Assembly: GCF_030123245.1 (NCBI RefSeq)
Contig: NZ_CP126101.1
Location: 1,858,501-1,922,500 of the forward strand
Reading direction: 5' to 3'
DNA from: Lysinibacillus pakistanensis
GTDB lineage: Bacteria > Bacillota > Bacilli > Bacillales_A > Planococcaceae
Length of the DNA: 64,000 bases
In this document: positions 44,895 to 53,220 of the stretch, one piece after another
Position numbering within the stretch: position 1 is the first letter of the stretch
Layout of the letters: each line of letters opens with the position of its first letter
Translations under genes and position numbers: made by a program
The notes under the pieces: generated by a model
The model's input: only the letters and a program-made list of their open reading frames with translations
The model's database searches: none
Told to the model about the DNA's origin: nothing

Positions 44895-45041
44895 AATCAA
44901 TTTTGCCTTGGCGTAATTGTTGCTGTCGCTTTGCTTTCGCTACAGAAAACATTTGTAGTTGCCGCTTTGCTTTCGCTACAGTAAAGAATTGTTGCTGTCG
45001 CTGCGCTTTCGCACAATAAAGATCTGCTGAATGAAGATAAA
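44895..45041 (-). repeat. modular repeat element copy upstream of the MocR gene
   Basis: Read on the minus strand: left end TTTATCTTCATTCAGCAGA (to 45041), three degenerate 26-base cores (TGTGCGAAAGCGCAGCGACA and TGTAGCGAAAGCAAAGCG variants), then ATTACGCCAAGGCAAAATT at the right end. It ends about 20 bases before the MocR start codon, so it lies in the leader of that gene and in the same orientation. Confidence 0.8.
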
Positions 45042-45368
45042 TATTATTAATATGGACTGTTGAATTGTATGATAAAGTTATATAAAATACATGCCATAAT
45101 TTGAATGCTATCATAAAAAGCTGTTTTTTTGCAATGAACCAAAAATAAACTTTTTCCTATTTATATGTTTTATTATTAGATAAACAAATCTTGGGCCTAA
45201 TCATACATCCATAACTAGAGTCCTTTGAAATTGTGTGTTACTATAAAATACAACAATTTAATCATTATTTTAGGAATATATGGTAATCTAATCACGATAA
45301 TTGCTGATCAAAGGCTAAAAAATAAAATGTTGCTTAGATTGATATTACAATTTACAGGCAGAAAATGA
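45042..45368. other. divergent intergenic region
   Basis: About 330 AT-rich bases between the repeat element and yprB, holding the promoters of the MocR and yprB genes. Apart from the half-site noted separately, no clear element was found. Confidence 0.4.
45205..45214 (-). promoter_or_regulatory. possible MocR half-site upstream of its own gene
   Basis: TTATGGATGT on the minus strand matches the middle box before the YggS-like gene (TTATGGATGT at 41328-41337). No second box at the expected distance was found, so autoregulation is only suggested. Confidence 0.4.
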
Positions 45369-46628
45369 GTGAAATATATGTCATACGAAAACAAAATCCT
45401 ACAAATGAAAAAAATGCTTGGTAAAAAAACTACGACACCAGTCAAACAAGAGAAGCCTGCCACATATCAAAAGCCTGAGACCCCTAGCTATACAGAGCGA
45501 TGGAAAAGGGCTGGGTTGACAGTTGTAGAAAATGATTTTGGTATTGTTTTTAAACGGCAGGTGTATTATCCGTTTCATTATCAACATGGGAATTATAAGT
45601 TGCAGTCATTTTTCGAGGCACTAGCCAAATGGCAAGAGGCAAAATTTGAACATCCCTATGCACTTGATAGCAATGAACAGGTATTATTTTTCGATACGGA
45701 AACGACAGGCTTAAAGGGAGTAGGTACACAAATTTTTCTTCTCGGTTTTTTAGAGGTGTCAGATGAAAGCTTTATTTTAACGCAATACCTACTTGCAGAT
45801 CCAGCACACGAAGCAGCATTACTTTTTGAATCAAAACTTTGGAAAAAAACAGCAACGGTCATTACCTACAATGGTAAAAGCTTTGACTGGCCACAGCTTG
45901 AAACGCGTTGGACGCTCCACCAAAAAGAACTACCTAAATTACGTTCACAACGACAAATCGATTTGTTGCATAGTTCGAAGCGTTTATGGAAAAATGATAT
46001 GGAACGGATGAAGTTAAAATCGGTGGAAGAGGAGAAGCTTGGCTTTTCACGGATTGCGGATATTCCAGGCTATCTCGCACCTATTATTTATTTAGATGCT
46101 ATTAAAAGTGGTATGCCTGATGCACTGATGAAAGTACTGCTTCATAATGAGTGGGATTTACTTTCACTAATTACACTCTATTCTCACTCCACAAACTTGT
46201 TGTTTGAGGAGTCGAATGATGAATCTGCCAATACCTTCACCAATATTGGGAAATGGTATGCAGATTTAAAGGAGAGCACTCAAAGTGTGAGGATACTGGA
46301 AAAGGTAACTTCGCAATTTGATGCACTTGAAGCAGGACATGCTCAATATTATTTGGCCTTACAACACAAAAGAAATAAAAAGTTTAATGAAGCTATTGAT
46401 GCCTTTGTTGCTTCTCTTCATTTCATTGATTCACGAAAAAAGTTGCATGCCTTAGAACAGCTAGCCATAATCTATGAGCATCAGATAAAAGATTACGCAC
46501 AGGCCCTTTATTATACGCAGGAAGGTATACAATTAATAAAAAGGGATGAGAAATGGAGAGTAGAACAAAAACAGAAATGGGAAATTTCTTGGGAAAAGAG
46601 ATTATATCGATTAGGAAATAAGAAATAA
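45369..46628 (+). CDS. yprB: YprB-like 3'-5' exonuclease (RNase H-fold) with TPR-like tail
   Basis: A 419-residue protein. Residues about 98-255 form a DEDD-type exonuclease domain: LFFDTETTGLKG (D, E), ITYNGKSFDWPQLETRW, and HNEWDLLSLITLY. The C-terminal third has TPR-like helices (AQYYLALQHKRNKKFNEAID). Length and neighbours fit B. subtilis YprB, encoded close to gpsB there. The GTG at 45369 and ATG at 45378 are both possible starts; neither has a strong site. Confidence 0.82.
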   Translation: MKYMSYENKILQMKKMLGKKTTTPVKQEKPATYQKPETPSYTERWKRAGLTVVENDFGIVFKRQVYYPFHYQHGNYKLQSFFEALAKWQEAKFEHPYALDSNEQVLFFDTETTGLKGVGTQIFLLGFLEVSDESFILTQYLLADPAHEAALLFESKLWKKTATVITYNGKSFDWPQLETRWTLHQKELPKLRSQRQIDLLHSSKRLWKNDMERMKLKSVEEEKLGFSRIADIPGYLAPIIYLDAIKSGMPDALMKVLLHNEWDLLSLITLYSHSTNLLFEESNDESANTFTNIGKWYADLKESTQSVRILEKVTSQFDALEAGHAQYYLALQHKRNKKFNEAIDAFVASLHFIDSRKKLHALEQLAIIYEHQIKDYAQALYYTQEGIQLIKRDEKWRVEQKQKWEISWEKRLYRLGNKK

Positions 46629-46664
46629 TTTCCCGGGTAAGCGCAAGAAACGACAAGTTTAGCC

Positions 46665-46693
46665 TTACAATTGGTGTTTTCAGGCGATATAAT
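46665..46693 (+). promoter_or_regulatory. sigma-A promoter of gpsB
   Basis: TTACAA (46665-46670) and TATAAT (46688-46693) with a 17-bp spacer. A second TATAAT at 46708-46713 lacks a matching -35 box. Confidence 0.65.
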
Positions 46694-46749
46694 GTGGTGA
46701 AGTATGCTATAATGATTTCGTGTATGTAGTGTGAGGAAGGGCGATGTGA

Positions 46750-47043
46750 ATGGACATTAAATTAACGTCAAAAATGATCCTTGAAAAGGAATTTAAGAAA
46801 AATTTTAAAGGCTACAATGTAGAAGAAGTCGATTCATTTCTTGATGAAATTATTCAAGATTATGAAACTTTTGAAAAAGTGGTGGCCCAACTACGTGAAG
46901 AGAACAGACAGCTTAGAGAAGAAATTGATAGTACTCCTAAAAGACAACCAGTTGCATCGACAGCTGGTACGACAAACTTTGATATTTTAAAACGTCTTTC
47001 GAATTTGGAAAAACATGTATTTGGCAGTAAGTTATACGAATAA
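46750..47043 (+). CDS. gpsB: cell division regulator GpsB
   Basis: A 97-residue DivIVA-like protein. N-terminal membrane-binding and partner-binding domain: [20 protein letters not shown], then FLDEII, a coiled coil ([19 protein letters not shown]), a short variable linker, and the conserved C-terminal trimer domain [16 protein letters not shown]. It coordinates penicillin-binding proteins between septum and side wall. Situated directly upstream of rnpB as in B. subtilis. Confidence 0.96.
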   Translation: MDIKLTSKMILEKEFKKNFKGYNVEEVDSFLDEIIQDYETFEKVVAQLREENRQLREEIDSTPKRQPVASTAGTTNFDILKRLSNLEKHVFGSKLYE

Positions 47044-47058
47044 TTTTTGTCATTTACA

Positions 47059-47087
47059 TTGTATTTATTATAAAACTCTAGTATAAT
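47059..47087 (+). promoter_or_regulatory. promoter of rnpB
   Basis: TTGTAT (47059-47064) and TATAAT (47082-47087), 17-bp spacer, ten bases before the predicted P1 helix. Confidence 0.75.
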
Positions 47088-47096
47088 GTTTCGTAT

Positions 47097-47493
47097 CATC
47101 ATGAAATTCGAGTAATCGCTGCGGCGCTAGACGTCGTAGAGGAAAGTCCATGCTCACACGGCTCTGAGACGACCGTAGTGTTCGTGCTTACTGAAAAAAT
47201 AAGGTAAGGCAGCTGTTATAGGCTGACGGCGGAAGGAAAACCTAAGTCTTCTGATATGGTTGAAACTTCCTGAAAGTGCCACAGTGACGAAGCTTGCTTG
47301 GAAACTTGCAAGGTGGAACGAGGTAAACCCCACGAGTGAGAAACCCAAATTATGGTAGGGGCACTCTCTAGAAGGAATTGAACGGATAGAGGGACAGAGT
47401 TATCTCTGTAGATAGATGATTACTACCCGGTCGTACGAGGTGCAAACTGTTTGAGTACTCGGGAACAAAACATGGCTTATGGAATTTATGATG
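47097..47493 (+). ncRNA. rnpB: RNase P RNA, Bacillus type (type B)
   Basis: The catalytic RNA of RNase P, which trims tRNA 5' leaders. The conserved core is plain: GTAATCGCTGC and GAGGAAAGTCCATGCTC near the 5' end, GTAGTGTTCGTGC, GAAAGTGCCACAGTGACGAA, GGTAAACCCCACGAG, GAGAAACCCAAATT, GTAGATAGATGATTAC and GGAACAAAACATGGCTTA near the 3' end. P1 forms between CATCATGAAAT (47097) and ATTTATGATG (ending 47493), which sets the limits. Layout fits the Bacillus-type secondary structure. Confidence 0.97.
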
Positions 47494-47514
47494 CTTAACT
47501 ACGAAATAACAAGC

Positions 47515-47546
47515 GCTCTCCAATTTGGTGGAGAGCTTTTCTTTTG
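47515..47546 (+). terminator. terminator of rnpB
   Basis: GCTCTCCA (47515-47522) / TGGAGAGC (47529-47536), loop of 6, followed by TTTTCTTTTG. Confidence 0.9.
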
Positions 47547-47548
47547 AG

Positions 47549-47748
47549 TTTATCTTGATTCAGCAGATCTTTATTGTGCGAAAGCGCAGCGACAGCAACA
47601 ATTCTTTACTGTGCGAAAGCAAAGCGGCAGCAACACGGTTTTATCTGTGCTAAAGCGCAGCGACAGCAACAGATTTTTCCTGTGCGAAAGCGCAGCGACA
47701 GCAACACGGGTTTATCTGTGCGAAAGCGCAGCGTCAGCAGCAACAACA
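47549..47748 (+). repeat. modular repeat element copy with five core units
   Basis: Left end TTTATCTTGATTCAGCAGA (47549-47567), then five 26-base cores (TGTGCGAAAGCGCAGCGACA...) starting about 47576, 47611, 47647, 47682 and 47718, with alternating 35/36-base periods and differing 9-10-base linkers. The right end is degenerate (CAGCAGCAACAACAACAACA) and the usual closing hairpin is not evident. Follows the rnpB terminator. Confidence 0.85.
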
Positions 47749-47879
47749 ACAACACACGACGGAGTGACCAACATCACGTTGGCCCAAAGTCCCTGACGGA
47801 TGTCACGGATTTTGAAGAGGAGCTTTTGAGGGAGCTTGAAAAAATCCAGACGCAATTAGGCTGGGGCGTAATGGATTAA
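47574..47879 (+). CDS. doubtful small reading frame running out of the repeat
   Basis: A 101-codon frame whose first ~65 codons are simply translated repeat units (KAKRQQ, RKRSDSN). Only the last ~30 (DVTDFEEELLRELEKIQTQL) look like protein, an acidic amphipathic helix. There is no strong ribosome binding site at the start. It may be the tail of an older gene interrupted by the repeat, or chance. I would not rely on it. Confidence 0.25.
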   Translation: MCESAATATILYCAKAKRQQHGFICAKAQRQQQIFPVRKRSDSNTGLSVRKRSVSSNNNNTRRSDQHHVGPKSLTDVTDFEEELLRELEKIQTQLGWGVMD

Positions 47880-48095
47880 GAACATGGTACTTGTTAATCA
47901 TGGCTAGACATGCGCGATAAACGTTTAAGAATAAGGCAACATACTGTTTGTTATGCCTCTGTCTCTACGCATCTAAGCAAAACATCTGAAACTGTTATCG
48001 CAACGATGTACATATTTGTCTACAAACTAGTAGGCTGCGCATAGGCGCTATTCTATAAATGAGGGTAGTTTAGAGAGAGAGAATGGAGCGGAAAC

Positions 48096-49841
48096 ATGAA
48101 CGGAGCGAACGATTGGAATAGTCAGGGGAAACTTAATTCGATTTCCAAATACCCCACTGCCTTAATTACAAAAATCTTCGAAAATGTCTCTGAAGGCATA
48201 ATGATTACGGATAAAGATAAAAAAATTGAAATGGTGAATCCTGCATTTGAATTTGTAACAGGCTATAAGCGTGAAGAAGTTATTGGAAAAACGCCTGCTG
48301 TGCTACAGTCAGGTGTACACGAATTAAATTTTTATCTAGAGATGTGGCAAAAAATACGACAAGATGGCATTTGGCAGGGAGAAATATGGAATCGTCGGAA
48401 AACGGGAGACGTTTATCCAGAATGGTTAACAATTATTGGTGTAACCAATGATAAGGGTGAAGTTACAAATTACTGTGGTATTTTCACGGATTTATCTGAA
48501 AGAAAAATAGTTGAGAATGAGCTAGAGAAACGTTTGTTAACGGACTCATTAACTGAAGTATCCAATCGATTTGCTTATATTGAAAGAATGGATGGTCTTC
48601 TAGAATCTACTTCTACTATCTCCCATTCAGTTCAACATGCTGTCTATTTTTTAGACTTAGACAGATTTAAGCAAATAAATGATACATTAGGCCATGCGGT
48701 TGGCGATACGATTTTAGTAGAAGTGGCAAAGCGTATCAAAACATTGTTGAAAAATAAAGATATCATTGCAAGGTACGGTGGCGATGAGTTTATTATTACG
48801 TTAACCAATGTAAAAAATGTTAAAGAAGCAGCAAAATTTGCTGAGCAAATTATTGGTATAATTGAAAAGCCTTTGGATATAAATGGGCAGAATGTTTTTA
48901 TCTCTACAAGTGTCGGTGTAAGTATGTATCCAGTAGATGGCGAAACTACAGAGCAATTAATTCATTGTGCAGATAAAGCAATGACCTATTCAAAAAAGAA
49001 TGGTCTTAACGGCTATTCGTTTTATTTTAAAGAATTACAAACTGATTCACAGCGCGTGTTATTATTGGATTCAGAACTACGAAAAGCTATTAAAAATCGT
49101 GAATTTGACCTTCATTTTCAACCGAAAATATCTGTTAAAAATGAACAGATTCAGGGCATAGAGGCTCTAGTAAGATGGAATAATGAACAGCTAGGGTTTG
49201 TATCGCCAGCAGAATTTATTCCATATGCCGAGGAAACGGGATTAATCATTCCATTAAGCGAAGTCATTATAGAAAAAGCTTGTGAGGCAGTAATTGAGAT
49301 GCAACAGCATGGACGCAAGTTACCTATTGCCATCAATATATCAAGCATTCACTTTAAACAACAAAACTTTTTGGAGTCGATTCAAGCGATATTAGAGCGT
49401 TACAATATGTCTGCAAACAATTTTGAGATAGAAGTAACAGAACGCACGGTTATGAATAGTGCGAACGAAACAATTAGCAAGCTAGTGCGACTTAAAAAAA
49501 TGGGCTTTAAAATTTCAATTGACGATTTTGGAACGGGCTATTCATCTCTGAGCTATTTAGTGCGATTCCCGCTTGATTGTTTAAAAATTGATCGCAGCTT
49601 TATTCAACATATTGCCTCGCTCGATGAAAAACAGGCTGTAGTGGATGCGATTATCCAAATGTCCCACCGCCTAAAAATGAAAGTGGTTGCTGAGGGTGTA
49701 GAACAGGCACAACAAGTGGATATACTACGTAAAATGAACTGTGATATTATTCAAGGCTATTATTACAGCAAACCATTACCATTAAATGAGCTAATTGAAT
49801 TTATGGAGTATTGGGAAATTGAGCATCAAGGAAGGAATTAG
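48096..49841 (+). CDS. PAS-GGDEF-EAL cyclic-di-GMP protein
   Basis: A 581-residue cytoplasmic protein. PAS domain at about 25-145 (GIMITDKDKKIEMVNPAFE), GGDEF domain at about 150-315 with intact RYGGDEFIITL and LDLDRFKQIND, and EAL domain at about 330-575 with EALVRW, ISIDDFGTGYSSLSYL and LKIDRSFI. Both catalytic motifs are intact, so it could make and break c-di-GMP under PAS control. GGAGCGG precedes the ATG. It lies between rnpB and ypsC, an insertion relative to B. subtilis, and ends 3 bases before ypsC. Confidence 0.93.
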   Translation: MNGANDWNSQGKLNSISKYPTALITKIFENVSEGIMITDKDKKIEMVNPAFEFVTGYKREEVIGKTPAVLQSGVHELNFYLEMWQKIRQDGIWQGEIWNRRKTGDVYPEWLTIIGVTNDKGEVTNYCGIFTDLSERKIVENELEKRLLTDSLTEVSNRFAYIERMDGLLESTSTISHSVQHAVYFLDLDRFKQINDTLGHAVGDTILVEVAKRIKTLLKNKDIIARYGGDEFIITLTNVKNVKEAAKFAEQIIGIIEKPLDINGQNVFISTSVGVSMYPVDGETTEQLIHCADKAMTYSKKNGLNGYSFYFKELQTDSQRVLLLDSELRKAIKNREFDLHFQPKISVKNEQIQGIEALVRWNNEQLGFVSPAEFIPYAEETGLIIPLSEVIIEKACEAVIEMQQHGRKLPIAINISSIHFKQQNFLESIQAILERYNMSANNFEIEVTERTVMNSANETISKLVRLKKMGFKISIDDFGTGYSSLSYLVRFPLDCLKIDRSFIQHIASLDEKQAVVDAIIQMSHRLKMKVVAEGVEQAQQVDILRKMNCDIIQGYYYSKPLPLNELIEFMEYWEIEHQGRN

Positions 49842-49844
49842 CAT

Positions 49845-50981
49845 ATGGCAAATTATAAATTAGTAGCAACAGCTGCGATGGGCTTAGAGGCGATTGTTGC
49901 ACAAGAGGTCAAGGCACTTGGCTATGAAACAACAGTAGATAATGGAAAAGTCTATTTTGAAGGTGATGAAACAGCCATTGCACGAACAAACTTATGGCTA
50001 CGTGTGGCAGATCGTGTAAAAATTGTTGTGGGTCAATTTCCTGCAACATCTTTTGAGCAATTGTTTGAAAGTGTCAAGGCTTTACCGTGGGAAAAATACC
50101 TGCCAGTAGATGCAGCTTTTCCAGTATCGGGCAAGTCTGTCAAATCAAAATTATTCAGTGTACCGGATTGCCAGGCAATTACAAAAAAAGCAATTGTAGA
50201 GCGTATGAAGCAGCACTATAAGCGTTTAGGGTTTTTGGACGAATCCGGTGCTACCTATAAAATTGAAGTTTCAATCTTAAAAGATATGGCTACACTTACT
50301 ATTGACACATCCGGTGCTGGGCTACATAAGCGTGGCTATCGTCAAGCACAAGGTGAGGCGCCATTAAAAGAAACATTAGCGGCTGCTCTTGTGCAAATTT
50401 CAAAATGGAATCCGAATCGACCGTTCGTAGACCCATTTTGTGGTTCGGGCACGATTGCTCTTGAGGCTGCTATGCTTGGGCAAAATATTGCACCCGGCTA
50501 TAACCGTGAATTTATTTCAGAGGCTTGGCCATGGATGAAGGCGAAAATCTGGGACGAAGTACGGGACGAGGCAGACAGCTTAGCGAATTATGAGCAACCT
50601 TTGGAAATTTTTGGGTCCGATATTGACCATCGTATGGTGAGTATTGCGCAAGAAAATGCACTTGAGGCTGGCTTTGGTGAAATAATTACGTTTAAGCAAA
50701 TGCAAGCACGTGATTTTACGACACAGCTTACAGACGGCGTTATGATTGGCAATCCGCCATATGGTGAACGTATTGGTGATGTTGAAGTTGTAGAGCAGGT
50801 GATTCGTGACTTGGGAACAATCATGAAGAGCTATCCAACCTGGTCTGTGTATATGTTGTCCTCCATGAAAAACTTTGAGGAATTGTATGGTCGTCAAGCG
50901 ACGAAGAAACGTAAATTATTCAATGGTTTCATTGAAACGAATTATTATCAATTCTGGGGACAAAAGTCTAAAAGAGATTAA
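49845..50981 (+). CDS. ypsC: THUMP-domain RNA methyltransferase (RlmL/YpsC family)
   Basis: A 378-residue class I methyltransferase for 23S rRNA guanine N2-type modification by family. N-terminal THUMP domain (ANYKLVATAAMGLEAIVAQE), then the SAM-binding FVDPFCGSGTIALEAAM and the catalytic GNPPYGER. GAAGGAATT precedes the ATG. Full length. Homologue and position match B. subtilis ypsC. Confidence 0.93.
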   Translation: MANYKLVATAAMGLEAIVAQEVKALGYETTVDNGKVYFEGDETAIARTNLWLRVADRVKIVVGQFPATSFEQLFESVKALPWEKYLPVDAAFPVSGKSVKSKLFSVPDCQAITKKAIVERMKQHYKRLGFLDESGATYKIEVSILKDMATLTIDTSGAGLHKRGYRQAQGEAPLKETLAAALVQISKWNPNRPFVDPFCGSGTIALEAAMLGQNIAPGYNREFISEAWPWMKAKIWDEVRDEADSLANYEQPLEIFGSDIDHRMVSIAQENALEAGFGEIITFKQMQARDFTTQLTDGVMIGNPPYGERIGDVEVVEQVIRDLGTIMKSYPTWSVYMLSSMKNFEELYGRQATKKRKLFNGFIETNYYQFWGQKSKRD

Positions 50982-50989
50982 ACAATGAT

Positions 50990-51027
50990 AACGGAAGATA
51001 AGATTTTTTTCTTATCTTCCGTTTCGT
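50990..51027 (+). terminator. terminator after ypsC
   Basis: Perfect 14-bp stem AACGGAAGATAAGA (50990-51003) / TCTTATCTTCCGTT (51010-51023), T run in the loop and TCG after; moderately strong. Confidence 0.75.
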
Positions 51028-51067
51028 CGCGTATAATAGGACCAGATAGTTAGAGGGGGAACGTCAA

Positions 51068-52975
51068 TTGCGTAAATCTTTACCTTTTGCATTAACAAAG
51101 GATCGTTCGTTTTTTGAGTCATTAGGTGACTGGATGGGCGACGTCCTTTATGATGAATTACCTGAAAAAGGCTTTGAATGCCGTGATGAGCAAATTTTTA
51201 TGGCCTATCAAATAGAGCAGGCTTTAAAAGAAAAAAATGTGCTTTTTGCTGAGGCGGGTGTAGGAACTGGGAAAACGATTGCTTATCTTCTACCAGCTGT
51301 ATCCTATGCACGTTATACTGGTAAACCAGCCCTTATTGCCTGTGCGGATGAAACTTTAATCGACCAGCTAGTAAAAGAGGGCGGAGATATTTATAAATTA
51401 CAGAAAACGTTAGGGCTTGACATTGATGTGCGCTTAGCAAAATCAAGAGATCAATATTTATGCCTAAAGCGCTTTGAAGAGGCAGAAAAAGTAGAGACTG
51501 ATGAATGGATTGATGATATTGCATTTTCTATACCTGATGGTGTATATGCTCAAGGATCGATGATTGCCATTCAGCCCTATGGAGAGCGTAGTGATTATCC
51601 AACAGTCAGTGATGAGGATTGGCAAAAGGTGAACTATAATGCCATTATGCAGTGCTCTGTATGTGATCAACGAAATCGATGTGGTCAAACACTACATCGT
51701 GCACATTATCGTAAATCCACGGATCTTATTATATGTTCACAAGATTTCTTGATGGAGCATTTGGCTACAAAGGAATCCCGTGAGCGTGAAGGGCAATTGG
51801 CGCTATTACCAGAAGTATCTATGATTGTGCTAGACGAGGGGCATCTATTAGAATATGCTGCTCAAAAAGCAATGACGTATAAAGTGCAGGCGACAACAAT
51901 AGTTAAACTTCTAGAACGTTTAATGGTAGATGGTGTGCGAGAGCGGACACTGTATGCGATGGAAAAACTACAAGATGATCATGAGTTATTTTTCGATCAG
52001 CTTCGTGATGATTTAGTTGCTTCTAAAGAGGAGCGTAAACGTATCAATAAATCGCCAACACTATTAAAGTATGGAAAACAATTAGTTGACGATGTAGAAA
52101 CATTACTCGAAGAATTTGTTTTTGAATCAGAGATGTATATGATTCCAGAATACGAATTGAATATGGCTGAGGAATATTTAGAACAATACCAAGCATCCTT
52201 ACGTATTTTTATTGCGCAGGGTGATGCTGTTGATTGGTTAGAGGAAACAGACGGGGAAGAAACACTCGTTATCATGCCACGACTTATTACAGAAGTTTTA
52301 GCAGAAAAATTATTCTCTAAAAAACTTCCAATTGTCTTTTCATCAGCGACATTGTCTGTTAATAAGGATTTTTCATATATTTCCTATAGCTTAGGAATTC
52401 GGGACTATCAATCATTTTCTGTTCCATCGCCTTTTGACTATGAAGAAGTCATGCGAATTTATTTACATGAGCTTTCTCAAAAGGAGAAGACATCGCGTGT
52501 TCAACAGCTTTTACGTGATGGAGAAAAAACGTTAATATTATTTAAATCCAAACAAGCTATGGTAGATTTTAAAGCTGAATTACCACTTATGGAACGGATG
52601 TATATGGCTTTTGAAGGAGATCGTGAGCTTTCCGCCATTGTTCGTGATTTCCAGGATGGTACCGTCAAAATATTATGCTCCTATCATTTATGGGAGGGTC
52701 TTGACTTACCAGAGGAGGCATTAACACGTGTCATTATTTATGACTTGCCTTTCCCACCACATGATCCATTATTTGACGCAAAACGTACGTTTGCAGAAAA
52801 TCCGTATGAAGAGGTAGAATTACCATTTATGCAATTGCGTTTACAGCAAGGAATGGGGCGCTTAATTCGTACTTCAAACGATCATGGGGATATTCATATT
52901 TTATTAAATGAACAAGAGGTTTCACAGCGTAAAACGTTTGAAAATATTTTAGCTGTTACACCAGAAATAAAGTAA
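51068..52975 (+). CDS. ypvA: DinG/XPD-like superfamily 2 DNA helicase
   Basis: A 635-residue ATP-dependent helicase. Walker A FAEAGVGTGKT, motif II VLDEGHLLEYAA, a cysteine cluster (CLKRF, then CSVCDQRNRCGQ) suited to a 4Fe-4S cluster, motif III FSSATLS, motif V/VI SYHLWEGLDLPE and QQGMGRLIRT. TTG start after GAGGGGGA. Matches B. subtilis YpvA, encoded next to ypsC there. Likely acts in DNA repair. Confidence 0.88.
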   Translation: MRKSLPFALTKDRSFFESLGDWMGDVLYDELPEKGFECRDEQIFMAYQIEQALKEKNVLFAEAGVGTGKTIAYLLPAVSYARYTGKPALIACADETLIDQLVKEGGDIYKLQKTLGLDIDVRLAKSRDQYLCLKRFEEAEKVETDEWIDDIAFSIPDGVYAQGSMIAIQPYGERSDYPTVSDEDWQKVNYNAIMQCSVCDQRNRCGQTLHRAHYRKSTDLIICSQDFLMEHLATKESREREGQLALLPEVSMIVLDEGHLLEYAAQKAMTYKVQATTIVKLLERLMVDGVRERTLYAMEKLQDDHELFFDQLRDDLVASKEERKRINKSPTLLKYGKQLVDDVETLLEEFVFESEMYMIPEYELNMAEEYLEQYQASLRIFIAQGDAVDWLEETDGEETLVIMPRLITEVLAEKLFSKKLPIVFSSATLSVNKDFSYISYSLGIRDYQSFSVPSPFDYEEVMRIYLHELSQKEKTSRVQQLLRDGEKTLILFKSKQAMVDFKAELPLMERMYMAFEGDRELSAIVRDFQDGTVKILCSYHLWEGLDLPEEALTRVIIYDLPFPPHDPLFDAKRTFAENPYEEVELPFMQLRLQQGMGRLIRTSNDHGDIHILLNEQEVSQRKTFENILAVTPEIK

Positions 52976-52978
52976 GAA

Positions 52979-53019
52979 AAAAGCAGGTTTGCTTAAGTTT
53001 GCAAGCCTGCTTTTTGTTA
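52979..53019 (+). terminator. terminator after ypvA
   Basis: AAAAGCAGGTTTGC (52979-52992) / GCAAGCCTGCTTTT (53001-53014) with one G-U pair, followed by TGTTAT. Confidence 0.85.
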
Positions 53020-53143
53020 TATTAAAATAGTAAAAATGACATGGTATGTAGATGGAAATGAAAAAAGTGTTGAATATTTCTCTTTTAAGCTATATAGTTC
53101 TTTGTAATGCAACGAAAATTATTAAAATAAATTATTTTTTTTG

Positions 53144-53173
53144 TTGAAAATAATTTTGCAAAAGGTTTATAAT
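53144..53173 (+). promoter_or_regulatory. promoter of the eut operon
   Basis: TTGAAA (53144-53149) and TATAAT (53168-53173) with 18-bp spacing, about 50 bases before eutW. No cobalamin riboswitch-like box was seen between 53020 and 53220. Confidence 0.7.
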
Positions 53174-53220
53174 GATGACAAGAAATTTTATGAATAGTCA
53201 TTTTCAAGTTTGATTATTCT

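Noticed and set aside
47574..47879. Confident protein-coding gene
   Set aside because: Two thirds of the frame is translated repeat, and the start lacks a ribosome binding site. Kept only as a doubtful entry.
53020..53220. Cobalamin riboswitch upstream of eutW
   Set aside because: No B12-box-like sequence or suitable structured region was seen in this AT-rich stretch.
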